Source of the DNA: Histoplasma ohiense
Lineage: Eukaryota; Ascomycota; Eurotiomycetes; Onygenales; Ajellomycetaceae
Assembly: GCA_017607445.1 (NCBI GenBank)
Contig: JAEVHH010000001.1
Location: 7,502,001-7,566,000, forward strand
Length of the DNA: 64,000 bases
Reading direction: 5' to 3'
The notes beneath the pieces are model-generated. The model had not been told where the DNA came from and made no database searches. It worked only from the letters and a program-made list of their open reading frames with translations. Both the position numbers and the translations under genes were made by a program. Positions 12,439 through 23,659 of this stretch are shown here, one piece after another; positions within the stretch are counted from its first letter, which is position 1; the number at the start of each line of letters is the position of its first letter.

Positions 12439-13251
12439 GGTTGTGGAGTAAACACAACGCGAGGCGACGCGTCGATGTAACAAATAAGGAGATGGAAATA
12501 GGCCTCAGTTAGGTGAGTGAGCCTCTTGCCAATATCTCGCAGTCTAGCACTAGCTGCAGTAACATTGAGGACACATTGGGATAGTGGTGTGTGGTATTGT
12601 TGTGTGTGTTGATGGTTGGAGATGAATCGCTCACCATCGAAGTTGTCGCCAAACAGGGAAAGCTTGCCCAAACAAGCCATGGATGACTAACTCGCTAGCT
12701 CGCCTTGGCAGTCGCGACATCACATGACCAAGTCCGACGGGTTCAAGTCCTGACCTGACCTTGGGTTTTCTATCCCAAACGTCAATCTGTGTCGAGATAT
12801 TTACGATGATCCCTCGAAGCGCGGCCTCCAGGTGCTGTTGCCACCTCAGAGTGGCTTGAAATTGGCAGACTTGGGGTCAGCAACTCTCTCACCAGCTGCT
12901 CGGCCTCACTCGAGCAACCACCGCCGCCAAAGTTGCTACCCGGAAGGGATCTCGGAACCTTCCCGAACTCAATGTCTTGAGTTTCAAAGAGTTGTCCCTA
13001 CTATTTAAATGAGCTGAATCGCGACGATTCTCGATATTAAATTTTTATTTCATGTTATCTACTTATCTACATTCACATTCCGTTGAAGGATTACATACTG
13101 AACACTCAACGTCAGGAATAGAGGTGAACAACAAACCCCTGTAGACACCAATTGTCCGACCCACTGGAACTTTGTTGAATTATTTCATGAATATCCACAT
13201 CTCTATGGTCCTTCTGATAAACGAGAATCGATCTTGAGCCCATCAATCACG
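12439..13251. promoter_or_regulatory. Shared divergent promoter region, INCENP / acyl-CoA dehydrogenase
   Basis: These 813 bases separate two divergent start codons and hold no supportable open frame. A CAACACACACAACAA-like tract lies near 12590-12610. No specific binding site can be assigned from sequence alone. Confidence 0.45.
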
Positions 13252-15214
13252 ATGATCCCGCGCCTCCTCCGCCGCTCCCTCCTGAGCTCCGCTAGTCGCC
13301 AAGCCCGCATGCCAAGAATCGCCACGGCCCAACAATGGCTACAGTCGCGATCTTTCTCCGCCTCCCCGTCCAGTAAAATAATGGATCTTAGCTGCTTTTC
13401 GCAAAACCAGCTGATGGTCCGAGATGCCATAGAGAAGATTTGCTCGAACTTTCCTGACGTGTGTAGTTTTCTCTTTCTTGCGTGTCATGGATTACCGGAC
13501 ATTTAGATTTCGAACACATGGACGGGGCGGAATTGGATTGACCAAATATTTCGTAGGAATACTGGGCGGAGCACGATGAATCGGGCCAATACCCCCATGA
13601 GCTGCACGCGGCATTGGCTAAAGATGGCTGGATAGGAATCGCTCTTCCCGAGGAGCTGGGAGGAGCTGGCCTGGGCATTTCAGAAGCGACGATGATGTTA
13701 CAGACGATTGCGCAGTGCGTTCTCCTGCGATTCATTTTGACCTGTTTCGAAATAAGAATGCTAACCAGGTACAAACAGGAGCGGTGCCGGTCTTGCTGGT
13801 GCGCAGTCGATTCACGCCAATGTTTACGCTACTCAGGTATTCATGTCATATGCCGATATGTGACCCAGCTGGTAATGCTAAGCAATATCCGCACATAATC
13901 TAGCCCGTTGCCAAGTTCGCGACGGAAGAGCAAAGGCAGCAGATGTTGCCCAGGTTAATCGCTGGGGATTACAGAGTTTGTTTTGGAGTGTAAGTCGGAC
14001 AAGTCCGAGCCTGGTAATGTGGCATCTCGGATTGTGGTCTGACGAAAAAAAATATTACAAAACCAGCACGGAACCAAACACGGGGCTCGAGACGTTGAAA
14101 CTCCGCACAGAGGCGATTAGGGATGGCGATTCGTACAGGGTATCTGGACAAAAGATGTAAATCACTAACCCGTTGCTCCAGTTACAAAAACATCTCCCCC
14201 CAAACACAGTCGGCAGAAAAGGAAACTAACTGTGCCTCTCAAGTTGGATATCCTCTGCCCAAGTCGCCAGGCGAATGGTCCTGCTCGCTCGCACCACACC
14301 GCTCGAGGAAGTGAAGAAACCATCTGAGGGCTTGTCGCTCTTCTTCATCGACTTCGACAAGGATGCGCCGGGCTTGGAGCTGCGCAAGATTAAGAAGATG
14401 GGCGGCCGAGCCGTTGACGCGAACGAGGTCTTCTTCGACAATTACCGTATCCCTGCGGATTCCCTCATTGGTCGCGAGGGCGACGGTTTTAAAATCGTAA
14501 GCCTCTCCCCCCGCATATTCAATTAGGAATAACGAGCAAAAGTTAAATCAGTGTCGTCCGTCATTATATTAGCTAACCAACCCCCTAGGTCCTCCACGGC
14601 ATGAACGCCGAACGCTGCCTCCTTGCCGGCGAAGCACTGGGATTAGGCTACGTCGCCCTCGAAAAGGCGGCCAAGTACGCCAAGGAGCGCATCGTCTTCG
14701 GCCGGCCCATCGGCCAGAACCAGGCCATCGCCCACCCGCTCGCAGACGCCTACATGAATCTTGAAGCAGCAAAGCTAGCCACATACCATGCCACGAATCT
14801 ATATGATTCCAGCAAGACTGATAAGTCTATTACGCAGAAGGCAGTTGGGGTTGCGTGTAACTCGGCCAAGTATCTGGCGGCGGAGGCGGCGTTTACGGCG
14901 TGTGAGAGAGCGGTAAGTTGGGTAGATTTTTATTGTTTTCCTTTTCTTCTATGGTTGCTAATGAATTTCTTTTCAGGTGCTTACACATGGTGGGATGGGA
15001 TATGCGCAGGAGTATAACGTAGAGCGGTATCTGAGGGAATGCTTTGTGCCGCGGATTGCGCCTGTTAGTCGGGTGAGTATCTTTCCCTCCTTTCCTGACA
15101 ATCATCATGGTAACTCTGCTTTGGATGTGGGGACCGAAGAACTGATGATTTGATCAGGAGATGATTATGAACTATGTCAGTGAGAATGTGCTGGATCTGC
15201 CTCGTAGTTACTAG
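13252..15214 (+). CDS. Acyl-CoA dehydrogenase, probably mitochondrial
   Basis: Nine exons keep phase: 13252-13458, 13557-13714, 13779-13836, 13904-13989, 14067-14156, 14244-14496, 14589-14912, 14977-15072 and 15158-15214, giving 442 residues. The first 40 residues are rich in R, S and A with no acids (MIPRLLRRSLLSSASRQARM), as in a mitochondrial targeting peptide. Then come the N-terminal helical domain (LPEELGGAGLGISEA), the middle beta domain with the FAD/substrate motif (TEPNTGLETLKL, then WISSAQVARRMVLLA) and the C-terminal helical domain (GMNAERCLLAGEALGLGY, ERIVFGRPIGQNQAIAHPLAD). The ending HGGMGYAQEYNVERYLRE is typical of the family. The enzyme oxidises an acyl-CoA to the 2-enoyl-CoA using FAD. 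The acyl chain cannot be told from sequence. Eight introns in under 2 kb is intron-dense compared with its neighbours. Confidence 0.9.
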
Positions 15215-16076
15215 TTAATTTGAGCTTTTTATTTTTATATTTCTTCTGTTGATATTTGAGGGTGATGATAGAGGCGCATCTCGGTTTTTGATTTTTGTGT
15301 AAGCTGATGTCCCCGTTTTTTTCCGTCTCGGTTTTCGCCCTTACATGCAGATATATATGTATACTGTATATATTGAAGGTTGGTCAGATAAACTGGAGTT
15401 TGAGTAACAACTATACAGATTCCTGATTGAAGAGAGGTTAAGATAATATAGTGTTTGTTCTATTCCATTTCCAAATTTATTTATTTTTATTTTTATTTTT
15501 ATTTATTTATTTATTTTGGTATATCATGACGAGTTCAATGTCAGCTCTCACATGCCAGAGTGTCGTGTGCTGCCAACCCCTGATACAAAAACACCGCGTG
15601 ATAGTCGGGCGGCACGAGGAAAGGGGCGGAAGAGACAGGGAATGGGTGTAGAGGCAGTTTGTCTGGCTGATTTTCACTTATAATAATCACTATTTACTAC
15701 ATGCCAGTTTTGCCTCTGGAAGCACCCGGTTTAGTTTATTTATTGTGCCGTCGCGAGGTCCAAGCGAAGCTCAAGGCTCCCAACTTTTTTTCTCCCAAAA
15801 ACCTGAAACTGACATCTGACATCGGACATCTCTTTCCTCCTCCTTCCACCACACCAAAGCACACACCCAACTCCATACAACTCCATACAACTCCATACAA
15901 CTCCATACAACTCCATACACACTCCATACGTCTATCTCCAGTTGTTGTCTCTTCGTCGTCTTCTTCTTCTTCCTCTTCCCCATAGCCTCTAGTGTCCGTC
16001 TGCTGTTTCATCCACACACTTCAGCTGCTTGTTGCTCATCCTCCATCTACATCGCACACATTTCCGGCTCGTCCCC
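15215..16076. promoter_or_regulatory. Gap between acyl-CoA dehydrogenase and reticulon; reticulon 5' region
   Basis: No gene is seen. The left part is the dehydrogenase 3' flank, with a TTTA-type repeat at 15473-15515. The right part (15830-16070) is C- and T-rich on the coding strand, the composition often seen in fungal promoters and 5' leaders, and contains the decamer repeat at 15868-15930. Confidence 0.5.
15868..15930. repeat. Tandem decamer repeat (CTCCATACAA) upstream of reticulon
   Basis: Five perfect consecutive copies of CTCCATACAA are followed by a degenerate sixth (CTCCATACG after ACA). The array lies about 150 bases upstream of the reticulon ATG, so it would be in the promoter or 5' UTR. 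Copy number is likely to vary between strains. Confidence 0.85.
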
Positions 16077-17782
16077 ATGGCGAAGGAATCCACACAGTCG
16101 GGCAGAGGCCCTCATCCAGGTAAATCCTGTGCCCTACGTACCCTACATCTGATTCCCCAGCCAGCAGAACCGCTTCATGCACAGTATAGTAAGGTATGTC
16201 TATTTTGCTTATTCTTCCCCCCTCCCCTTTGTGTGCTCTGCTCCAAGCAACAAGACATGAATATCATGAATATTGACATTGTGGTGTTTTGCATTGCCTA
16301 GTCAATCCCCTCTCGCTCCAGTTCACCCTTACCGGGATACCAGAACAGCCGTCCTCACAAACTCTTCGTAGGGACCGAGATCGATGCTCTGCAATACGGA
16401 AAAAATGTATTCTGACAAAGGTGCGGACAATAGGAGCCTCTGGACAGATTGGGAGGAAGCTAGAAGGAGCCATACTAATCTATCTATGATTATATATAGA
16501 TTTATTCCACCACATAGGAAGCACGAAGGGTAAAACCAATGGGGTCACTGATACCACTGCTACCGGGCAACCTTTGACTCGTATGTGCAAAGTGCAATTG
16601 CATGCTGTTTTACAAGTTTTATATTATTAGTCCACCGCCCAAGGCCGTGCTAATTCCGAGCTTCCCGCAGACTATCATTCCCACATCTACAGCTTGTTAA
16701 GCGTTAGTTTCCCCAATCCTCGTTACGTTCACATTTAAAACATAAAGAATCAAGTCTAGCCGTTTCAAAACAGCTGATATCATATTCCAGTGGGAGCGCC
16801 CTCGAACTACCGCCCTCTCGTTCGTCTCGATTGTCAGTCTTATTGTTGCAGCCCGATACCTCCCCTTGTTACGATGGCTCTTCAAGTTTTCGTATCTGGC
16901 TCTTGGATGTGAGATAACTACCAGGGTTTTCAATCCCGTTACTTCACAGATTGTCGTCTGACCTATGCATTTTTGATATCCAGTCACCATTGCCCTCGAA
17001 ATCGCCGGAAAAGTCCTCTTGTCTCGCGGCCTAGCCAGCTCCTCCCGCCCTCGCAAATACTACACAATTCCTAAAGACACAGTAGAGAGCATCCTGGAGG
17101 ATCTAGAACAATTGATGGACTTCTTTCTCATTGAGATCCAGCGCATCCTCTTTGCGGAGAATCTCACCTATACTCTTGCCGTAAGCCCCTTCTGCCCCAA
17201 CTACTTATACCAATCGATCTAACCCATATATACCTTCGCAATCAGGCATTTTCTGCCGCGTTGACCTCGTACTGGCTTGTCCGCTTCCTCCCTGTTTGGG
17301 GGCTGTCCCTCATCCTCGTTTCTGTGGCATACCTGGGACCCCTAATCTACGTCAACAACAAAGAACTCATTGATTCCCAGATCGACCAGATCCAACAAAT
17401 CGTCAACTCCCAAGCCACCCAAGTGAAGGAGATGGCGGGCCAGCAGACAGCCCATGCCACCCACATCGTCAAGCAGTACGTGGGCGACTACCGTGCAAAG
17501 GCTAACGAATATATGGGCTCCGCCCGCTCTCTCCCTCCCGTCGAACAAGTTACCCCAGCAACCTCACAGGCCCAATCTGGGGTCAAATCCGCCAAAGAAC
17601 CCGCGGTTGAACCCATAGCTAAACCTGTTGCGAAAGCCACCAGTGCTGAGCATGACGCTACTGAGCCCGCCATCACACAGACAGACTTTCCCACAGCACC
17701 GAAAGATGATATCCTTCTTGGTGAGGAAACGACACCGGAATCCGGGGCGGAGCCGAAATTAGACGAGCCTCTTCTGGTATAA
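16077..17782 (+). CDS. RTN1: Reticulon-domain protein of the endoplasmic reticulum
   Basis: Six exons keep phase: 16077-16119, 16518-16580, 16671-16702, 16791-16908, 16984-17180 and 17246-17782, giving 329 residues. The reticulon homology domain begins at YSLLSWERPRTTALSF, the W-x-x-P-x-x-[ST] entry typical of the family. A first hydrophobic hairpin follows (FVSIVSLIVAARYLPLLRWL), then a hydrophilic loop (SRPRKYYTIPKDTVESILED) and a second hairpin (LVRFLPVWGLSLILVSVAYLG). A typical reticulon end (PLIYVNNKELIDSQIDQI) leads into a long A-, P- and E-rich tail of about 100 residues that is likely disordered. Reticulons insert wedge-like hairpins that curve ER tubules. The first two short exons lie far apart (398-base intron), so the start and exon 2 are the least certain parts. 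Confidence 0.85.
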
Positions 17783-20584
17783 ATTTCACAATACATACCG
17801 GAGAATCGAGCCTTTTTCGTCCTTGCTGATTGCCATATCATGGCATAGCTTGCGAATTAGGCATTAAATAATAATAATAATAATAACAATAATAATACTA
17901 AAGCGTCAGACCGGAAAGGAGATCAAATGAGAAATTGACTGGTTGCTGTTCTCTCTCGACAATAATTTTTTTTTCCTTTTTTAATTTTCACTGTCGCGAG
18001 CGAGTTGTTACGTTCATGATACTAAAAAGAAGCTGCTTTTTCATACATTTTTTTTTTTTTGAAAATTATTTCTATTGTTGTTTCCCATCAACCTCTCTTT
18101 CTCCTGGTTTTTTTCCCCCTCTTTTTCTGTGTCCATAGCAAACGAAACTATTTCCTTGAATTTGGGATAATTTGTGAATGACTATTACTTGTTCCACAAT
18201 CCCCCTCTTCTCATCCACCCCTATTCTTCCTTGATGATCTGGTAGGGTCACCAATTGTGAACAACTTCCTTCTGTTTCTGCTCCCTTTTTTCCGCCTCCA
18301 GCCAACCAGTCAGCAACAAATCTCCGAGTATTATTATTATTATTTATTACTTTAATACGCTCCTTCCAGGATGATGTGGAGGAGAATCTGGTCATTTCTC
18401 TGCTTCATTTTGTTTCCTTTCGTTTCTTTTTGCCCTGAAAGTAAGCGATCTTGTTTGATTGGGCATGGTCTAAATGCGAGTTAAAAGCAAAGCCGGGCAG
18501 GGGAGGGGCATGAGGGAACAACTTGTATGATTTTTTTATCCCCTGTTTCTCATATCTTCTTTTTCACTCCCATTGATATATCTTTGTTTCAACGCAATTA
18601 TTTTCCCGTTTGTTTATTCTCTTTTTTTCACCTGTATCCATTCATTCCCTTCATTTCCCTACAAAAGTCACTGTATCTCGTCTTATCATCCCAGCTGCTT
18701 CATAGCTAGTTTTTGCTCGCACTGGATTCCTTACCCGTGTTTCTATTCTCTTTATCTTTCCCCCTTTTCCATTTAATCTCTTTGATCTGTACCATTGTCA
18801 AGCTGCTAGAACACTATTTAATTTCTCCAGGCAAACTAGTTTTTCTAACTATACAGGCAGCTGACATGTTTGTTGCTACCTATCAAGCTTGCTTGTTTGT
18901 TTGCTCCCGCTCGCTTGCTTGTGAGCGTGTGTTTTTTGTTCTGGGTTACCTGACAGAATTGCTGCGCCTCTCCTGCCCGCCCGTTCTGGCTTTTCTTCTC
19001 TCCATCGATTCAAGGGCGTATAACTGTTATTTCGATTTCACACCCGTGTACACCCAAACCGGTGGAAGAAGAAGAATTCAGTGTCTCAAAAGTGTGGTTG
19101 AATGGTTGTTTTTTTTTTTTTTTTTCATTCCGATTTAGCAAGCCCTTGAATGCCTATGGTTTCACTCTTTCAGAATAAGGAAAGGAGGTAAAGATTGCCA
19201 ACTTGGCGGTATGGGTTTGCGTGACGGATTTCTTGTCTCTATTTCATATCAGGAGAAGTCGTCGTATGTTATGCATGTGCTCGAGATTGTGATATCTGAT
19301 TTTGAAGGAGTGAATTGATAAGTATGGCCAACATCTTGCTCTGCTATTCTTGGCCTGGGAGACTTTCAAGGCTTCAAATTCGAAATCGGCCACTGTCTCT
19401 CTCTAGTATATTCCGGGTTACTACTTTTTGATTGCTATCGATGTTGTGATGCTTGAGCAAGCTGAATTGTTGATTGTATGCTATGAGCTTGAGAATGCTT
19501 ATGATGAATGAGAATGTAAATGTATCACCGATAAAAAAATATTGATTTCTTGTTGTATTTTCATTGTTTCATGGCCATATCAATATCTTCTCTCCTGGTT
19601 CCCACATCTACTCCTCCTCCTTTCATTGTTCTCCGTTCTCTGTTCTCTGCCTCTCTGCTATGCTGCCAGAGACTTAACACTCTCGCTGCATTGGAATGAC
19701 GTATGGTTGACCGAATTATCTAGCATGCATATAAAGCCATCAGCGGCAGATGCATATTTACTTGCATTGCATGTTCAACACAACCCCCCCCCCCGTTCTC
19801 CACATCATACCGGATTCACGGCTCCGCAGGTATGGATCCATAGATGTCTCAACTGCATGTTCCCCACCTCCCTGCGAACCCACATCCAATATGCACTTGA
19901 CAAGACAATATTGTGCCCGCGTGGTCAGTTGTATGTAATTATTGAACCGTACTTCATGGCCTCCAACACGGCGATTGAGACAAGTTGTGATGTCTTTTTA
20001 TTTACTTAAGGGAATGCTAGGGTGAGAGTGGGTGCAATTGATTCCATTTTCTGATAGGGGCCATCCCCATATGACGGTCTAAATACTGGGAAATAAATCG
20101 AGTATCAAGTAAGAAATAAACGAGTGGATGCACATCGCTAGGCATCACGTCATAGTACAATTGGATATAGGAAATAGAAAACGAGAGTAAGGTGGTGAAA
20201 GGGAAAGGGAAAATAGCAATGAAAAGAAAAATGACAACGAAAAACGAGAAAATAAATTGGCTCAATCAACACCCCCGCAATCGAATACACATAATGGCCC
20301 CCCGTAACTTGACCAATACCTCTGCGGAAGGAGTGAAAAGAGACAGTTTTCCAAGATGCGCGCGGGAAAGGGGATCAAAAGCAAACCAACCACCGCCTGC
20401 TACTGCGCACATGTATGTCGCAGTCGATATAGCCAACTCCCCTGTCCGATCACCAGCTCTAAACGCCAGAATGGATCAATAAGACAATCGACAGTCTGCC
20501 AAAGTTTTCAAAGGAGAACACATCACCCCCTACGAACAAACACACCAGCAAGACACATTAGAATGCCGTCGTTCCATTTCCTTT
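17783..20584. other. 2.8 kb T-rich gap between convergent genes
   Basis: The plus strand is markedly T- and CT-rich, with long T runs and several TTTC stretches. Open frames are short or built from low-complexity F, L and S codons, and none shows a domain or clear splice structure. The gap lies between the 3' ends of reticulon (+) and the APSES gene (-), so it may contain long 3' UTRs or an antisense or noncoding transcript. Confidence 0.5.
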
Positions 20585-22237
20585 CTACGCTGAAGCCCGC
20601 CTCCTCTTCTTCTCATCCACACCCACCACATCCTGCATATGCAGTCGCATAAGCATATACGCAGCTCTTGCGTCGTTTGTAAGGGGCAAAGGCGAGCTAC
20701 GCCGTTTAGCGCGGTCAACTTCGTGCCTCTTATTGTAGGTGATCTTAGGCAGTGAAGCTTCGCGTTCACCTTCACGCCTACGATCAGGGGTGGCTTCGAC
20801 CTCAACGTCATCGTTGGCATCGTTATCACAATTGATCTCGTTATCCGTATCCCGATACGAGTCTCCTTGAAATCCCTGCTCCGTGGGCGTGCTTGCTGCC
20901 GAATCACCCAATTCCGACTCCGTCTCCATGTCAACGTCCGTATCCAGGATGTCTTCTGGCGTTGTAGCCTTGTTCCGCCGGTTGTTAAGGGAAGAGAGTA
21001 TTTCCCGAGGAGAAGGTATCCGGCACTGATCCGTTCCCGTCGTACGTGGTGTACTTGCCTGAACGCAGAAGCTCTCCCGTGTTTTGGACGGTGAGAGGCA
21101 GTATGCACCACCAGCGTCAGTGTCAGCGGTATATTCCCTATCCCCTTTTGCCCCGAAACTTAGTCCCACTAAGGGAGAAGGTTTAGGCCGTAGTTCCTTC
21201 CTACTCCATCCAGCTGCGTTAGAATTCAAGCGTGGATAAGGTTCATCAGGACTCCGCCGCTGGTTCGTACTTTTGCCTGAAAGTCCTTCAAGGAGCAGGT
21301 AATGCCTAGCTGAATTTGTAGCGTCGCACACGATGGACTGGTCGATCACCCACCTGCCAAACCGCGGGTCGTCCGGAGGTATGCAGATAGATAGAAAGTC
21401 GACGCCGAAAAGAGGTGTCAACGCGTAGCGAATCTTCCAACAGAAAGTAGCTGCAACTGCCTTGGCGGCCTCGAAAGGCATCCAATATCCTGGTAATCAT
21501 CAGAATTGGGAGTTCTAATAGTATTAGATGGAGCCTAACCTTGAGCCGCTAGCGCACCCCCTGTAATGCTGTGACAGATTTCGCGGAGACCAGGATTTGC
21601 GTTTAGCATTTTCGCCGGGGCCGTCTGAGAAATGGGTCAATAGTCATCTAGGAGCAAAAATTTCCTTCAAGCAGAAGGAACATACTTTGGAATAGTTGTT
21701 ACATCGGAATAAAGAGGTAGTTCGAACGAGGCCGATATTGTAGTCCCACATAACGGTGTACGTCTTCTCGTCTCCAGGAACCTTGAACGTATACTGAAAC
21801 ACTATAAATAACATTTCAGATCAACGTATACCTCCAGAGTTAAAACAAAAACAGTTTAGGCTTAAAGTTCACGGGACAACATTCGTACCTTCGAAACTCT
21901 CCCGCCCTGTCTTCTCTAAAAACGACTTCTTCTCGCTATTGTATGGAATATGCCTTGGATACTCCGTAATATGGCCCATTGGATGGATCTGAAATTCTCT
22001 ATGCGCTTCAGCAAGTTCTTGATTCTGATACTCGCAAGGAGGATACCTCAACTCTCCTCGCGTTCTACCCCGAGTGAAGACGGCGGCATCTTTGGATATC
22101 TTCTGTTTTTTCTGCCTTGGAGGGGGGGACTGGCGGTACTCTCTTGCAAAGCGGCTGGGGGACGGCGTGGGGAGCTGTTGGGGATATCTCTCTCTCGATT
22201 CAGGCTCCGGGTTAAGGAGAGAAGCGATAGACGTCAT
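20585..22237 (-). CDS. APSES/KilA-N-type DNA-binding regulator (Xbp1-like)
   Basis: Four exons keep phase: 22237-21889, 21801-21686, 21624-21540 and 21489-20585, giving 484 residues. The first 115 residues are polar, with PTPSPSRF and a basic RQKKQKISK stretch that could be a nuclear localisation signal. Residues about 117-215 form the APSES-like domain: [20 protein letters not shown], then [20 protein letters not shown], then [20 protein letters not shown] and a [21 protein letters not shown] end. The rest is disordered and acidic, with a D/E-rich region near residues 380-430. The domain resembles APSES factors annotated as Xbp1-like and also Bqt4 of the inner nuclear membrane. No membrane helix is visible at the C-terminus, which favours a soluble regulator. 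Targets cannot be inferred. About 3.6 kb of gene-free DNA lies upstream. Confidence 0.82.
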
Positions 22238-23626
22238 GCTTATATCAAGGAAAGGAGAAAGAGCGAGCTCGCCGCCTGGAATGAAATACCGTTTCTCTGC
22301 TTGATTCCAACGGATGTGTAGAATGCTGCCCGGACTGAAGGCGCAAAGTGGGTAATGGAAAAGGAGCTTGGGCCAGTAACGGGAGAACTGTGTAATTTAG
22401 AAGAGAAAAGAGAAAACCATTGACAAACAGCCAAACCAAGCGAGGACGAGGGAGAAATTTAAAGCTGGGTGGGGATATGGATAAAAATGAGCAAATGGAC
22501 TTCTCATGGGCAGAAAAATATAGAAGGACAAGGTAAACAGATCTACTTCAGAAAGCCAAGGTAGAACGCAGATCAATGCATACAAGACTAAGAAGGTTTA
22601 TCGGCTTTTGGCATTATGACATATGGGCGAAGGAGCAAGGAGAGAAATAAGGACCCTCCTAGTCTACATCAAGCAGATTCCGGTCCGATATCTTTGTCAG
22701 GAACCTTCCGATAGCTCCGGGGGGCAAGGCTATGATGGTCGGCTGGCTCCCTTTTGGGCTCTGAACTGGCGGGCAGGGTATTCTGCGCCATTCCTAGGTC
22801 TACTTTGTATGTTTGTTTGTAGGTTGTTAGTAGCCACCTAGCTTCCTACCTATGTATCGAGGTAGGTTAGGCAAGCGGTGAACAAGAAACAAATGACTGA
22901 CAGTCAGGAGACACAGGGCGGATGTCTCAGAGGTATCCCCCGGAAAAGAGTTCAACATCTCGTCTTTCCGCCAAGGGATATCCTGATATAGAAAATGTAG
23001 AGCTTTAGCATTGGAAACTGCTGCATTCCTGTAATTGTGTTCTTCAAACCAAAATAAATTCTAGTATGATCAACCAAAGCTGCTGCTGGGAGGCAGTGAC
23101 AGTCCTGCAACACCGTTTCGGTACTCCATAACGGCTGAGAGATGGCAAAAAAGGAGAAGGACTGATACACAGAGTCCCAACCCTAATCAAAGAGTTAAGC
23201 CCTCTGTGCCTAGTATGTTTCGTCAGGAAAATTGCATCCGATCTAACCAGGAATGGAATGCACCCCATCGAGGCAAATGTGTTTCACTGACATGATGCAA
23301 ACACCCGCTCCGCGGGTGAGGAGACGCCACATATGTATGTATTTCGCACCAAAGTGCAATTTGGGCGGTGTTCGGGCAGCTGTTCCTATGGGGCATCGTA
23401 CCCTTAGGCATTCCTCAAGCATGCCAGTTGAGTGCCCTACTTGGCGAGCCAGCGTTCGCCAGAAATTCACAAAGGACAGTATTGATTGCCAATAGCGATA
23501 TGGGATAAAGAAGTAAAACAAAAAAAGCAGGTAGGATGATAGCATAGCAGGACATGAAACTTAGGACTGAGATTCCCGCTTCTCTTTATTCTTTACCTAT
23601 CAAGCATTCCTCTCGCTCACAGTGTC

Positions 23627-23659
<33 letters not shown>

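Noticed and set aside
12716..12775. tRNA-like GGGTTCAAGTCC sequence near 12738
   Set aside because: It matches a B box, but no acceptor, D or anticodon stems can be folded around it.
13953..14160. 60-codon plus-strand frame across the dehydrogenase exon 4-5 boundary
   Set aside because: It reads through an intron; the spliced model restores the conserved TEPNTG motif.
15736..16017. Overlapping minus-strand frames with repeated MELYGVVWSC units
   Set aside because: They are the complement of the decamer repeat, which has open frames by chance; no other coding sign.
16141..16195. Possible additional reticulon exon between CCCCAG and GTATGT signals
   Set aside because: It has a length divisible by three but contains an in-frame TAG when joined to exon 1.
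18713..19138. 141-codon plus-strand frame rich in L, F and S
   Set aside because: It lacks an ATG start, ends in a poly-F tract from a T run, and its composition mirrors the surrounding T-rich DNA.
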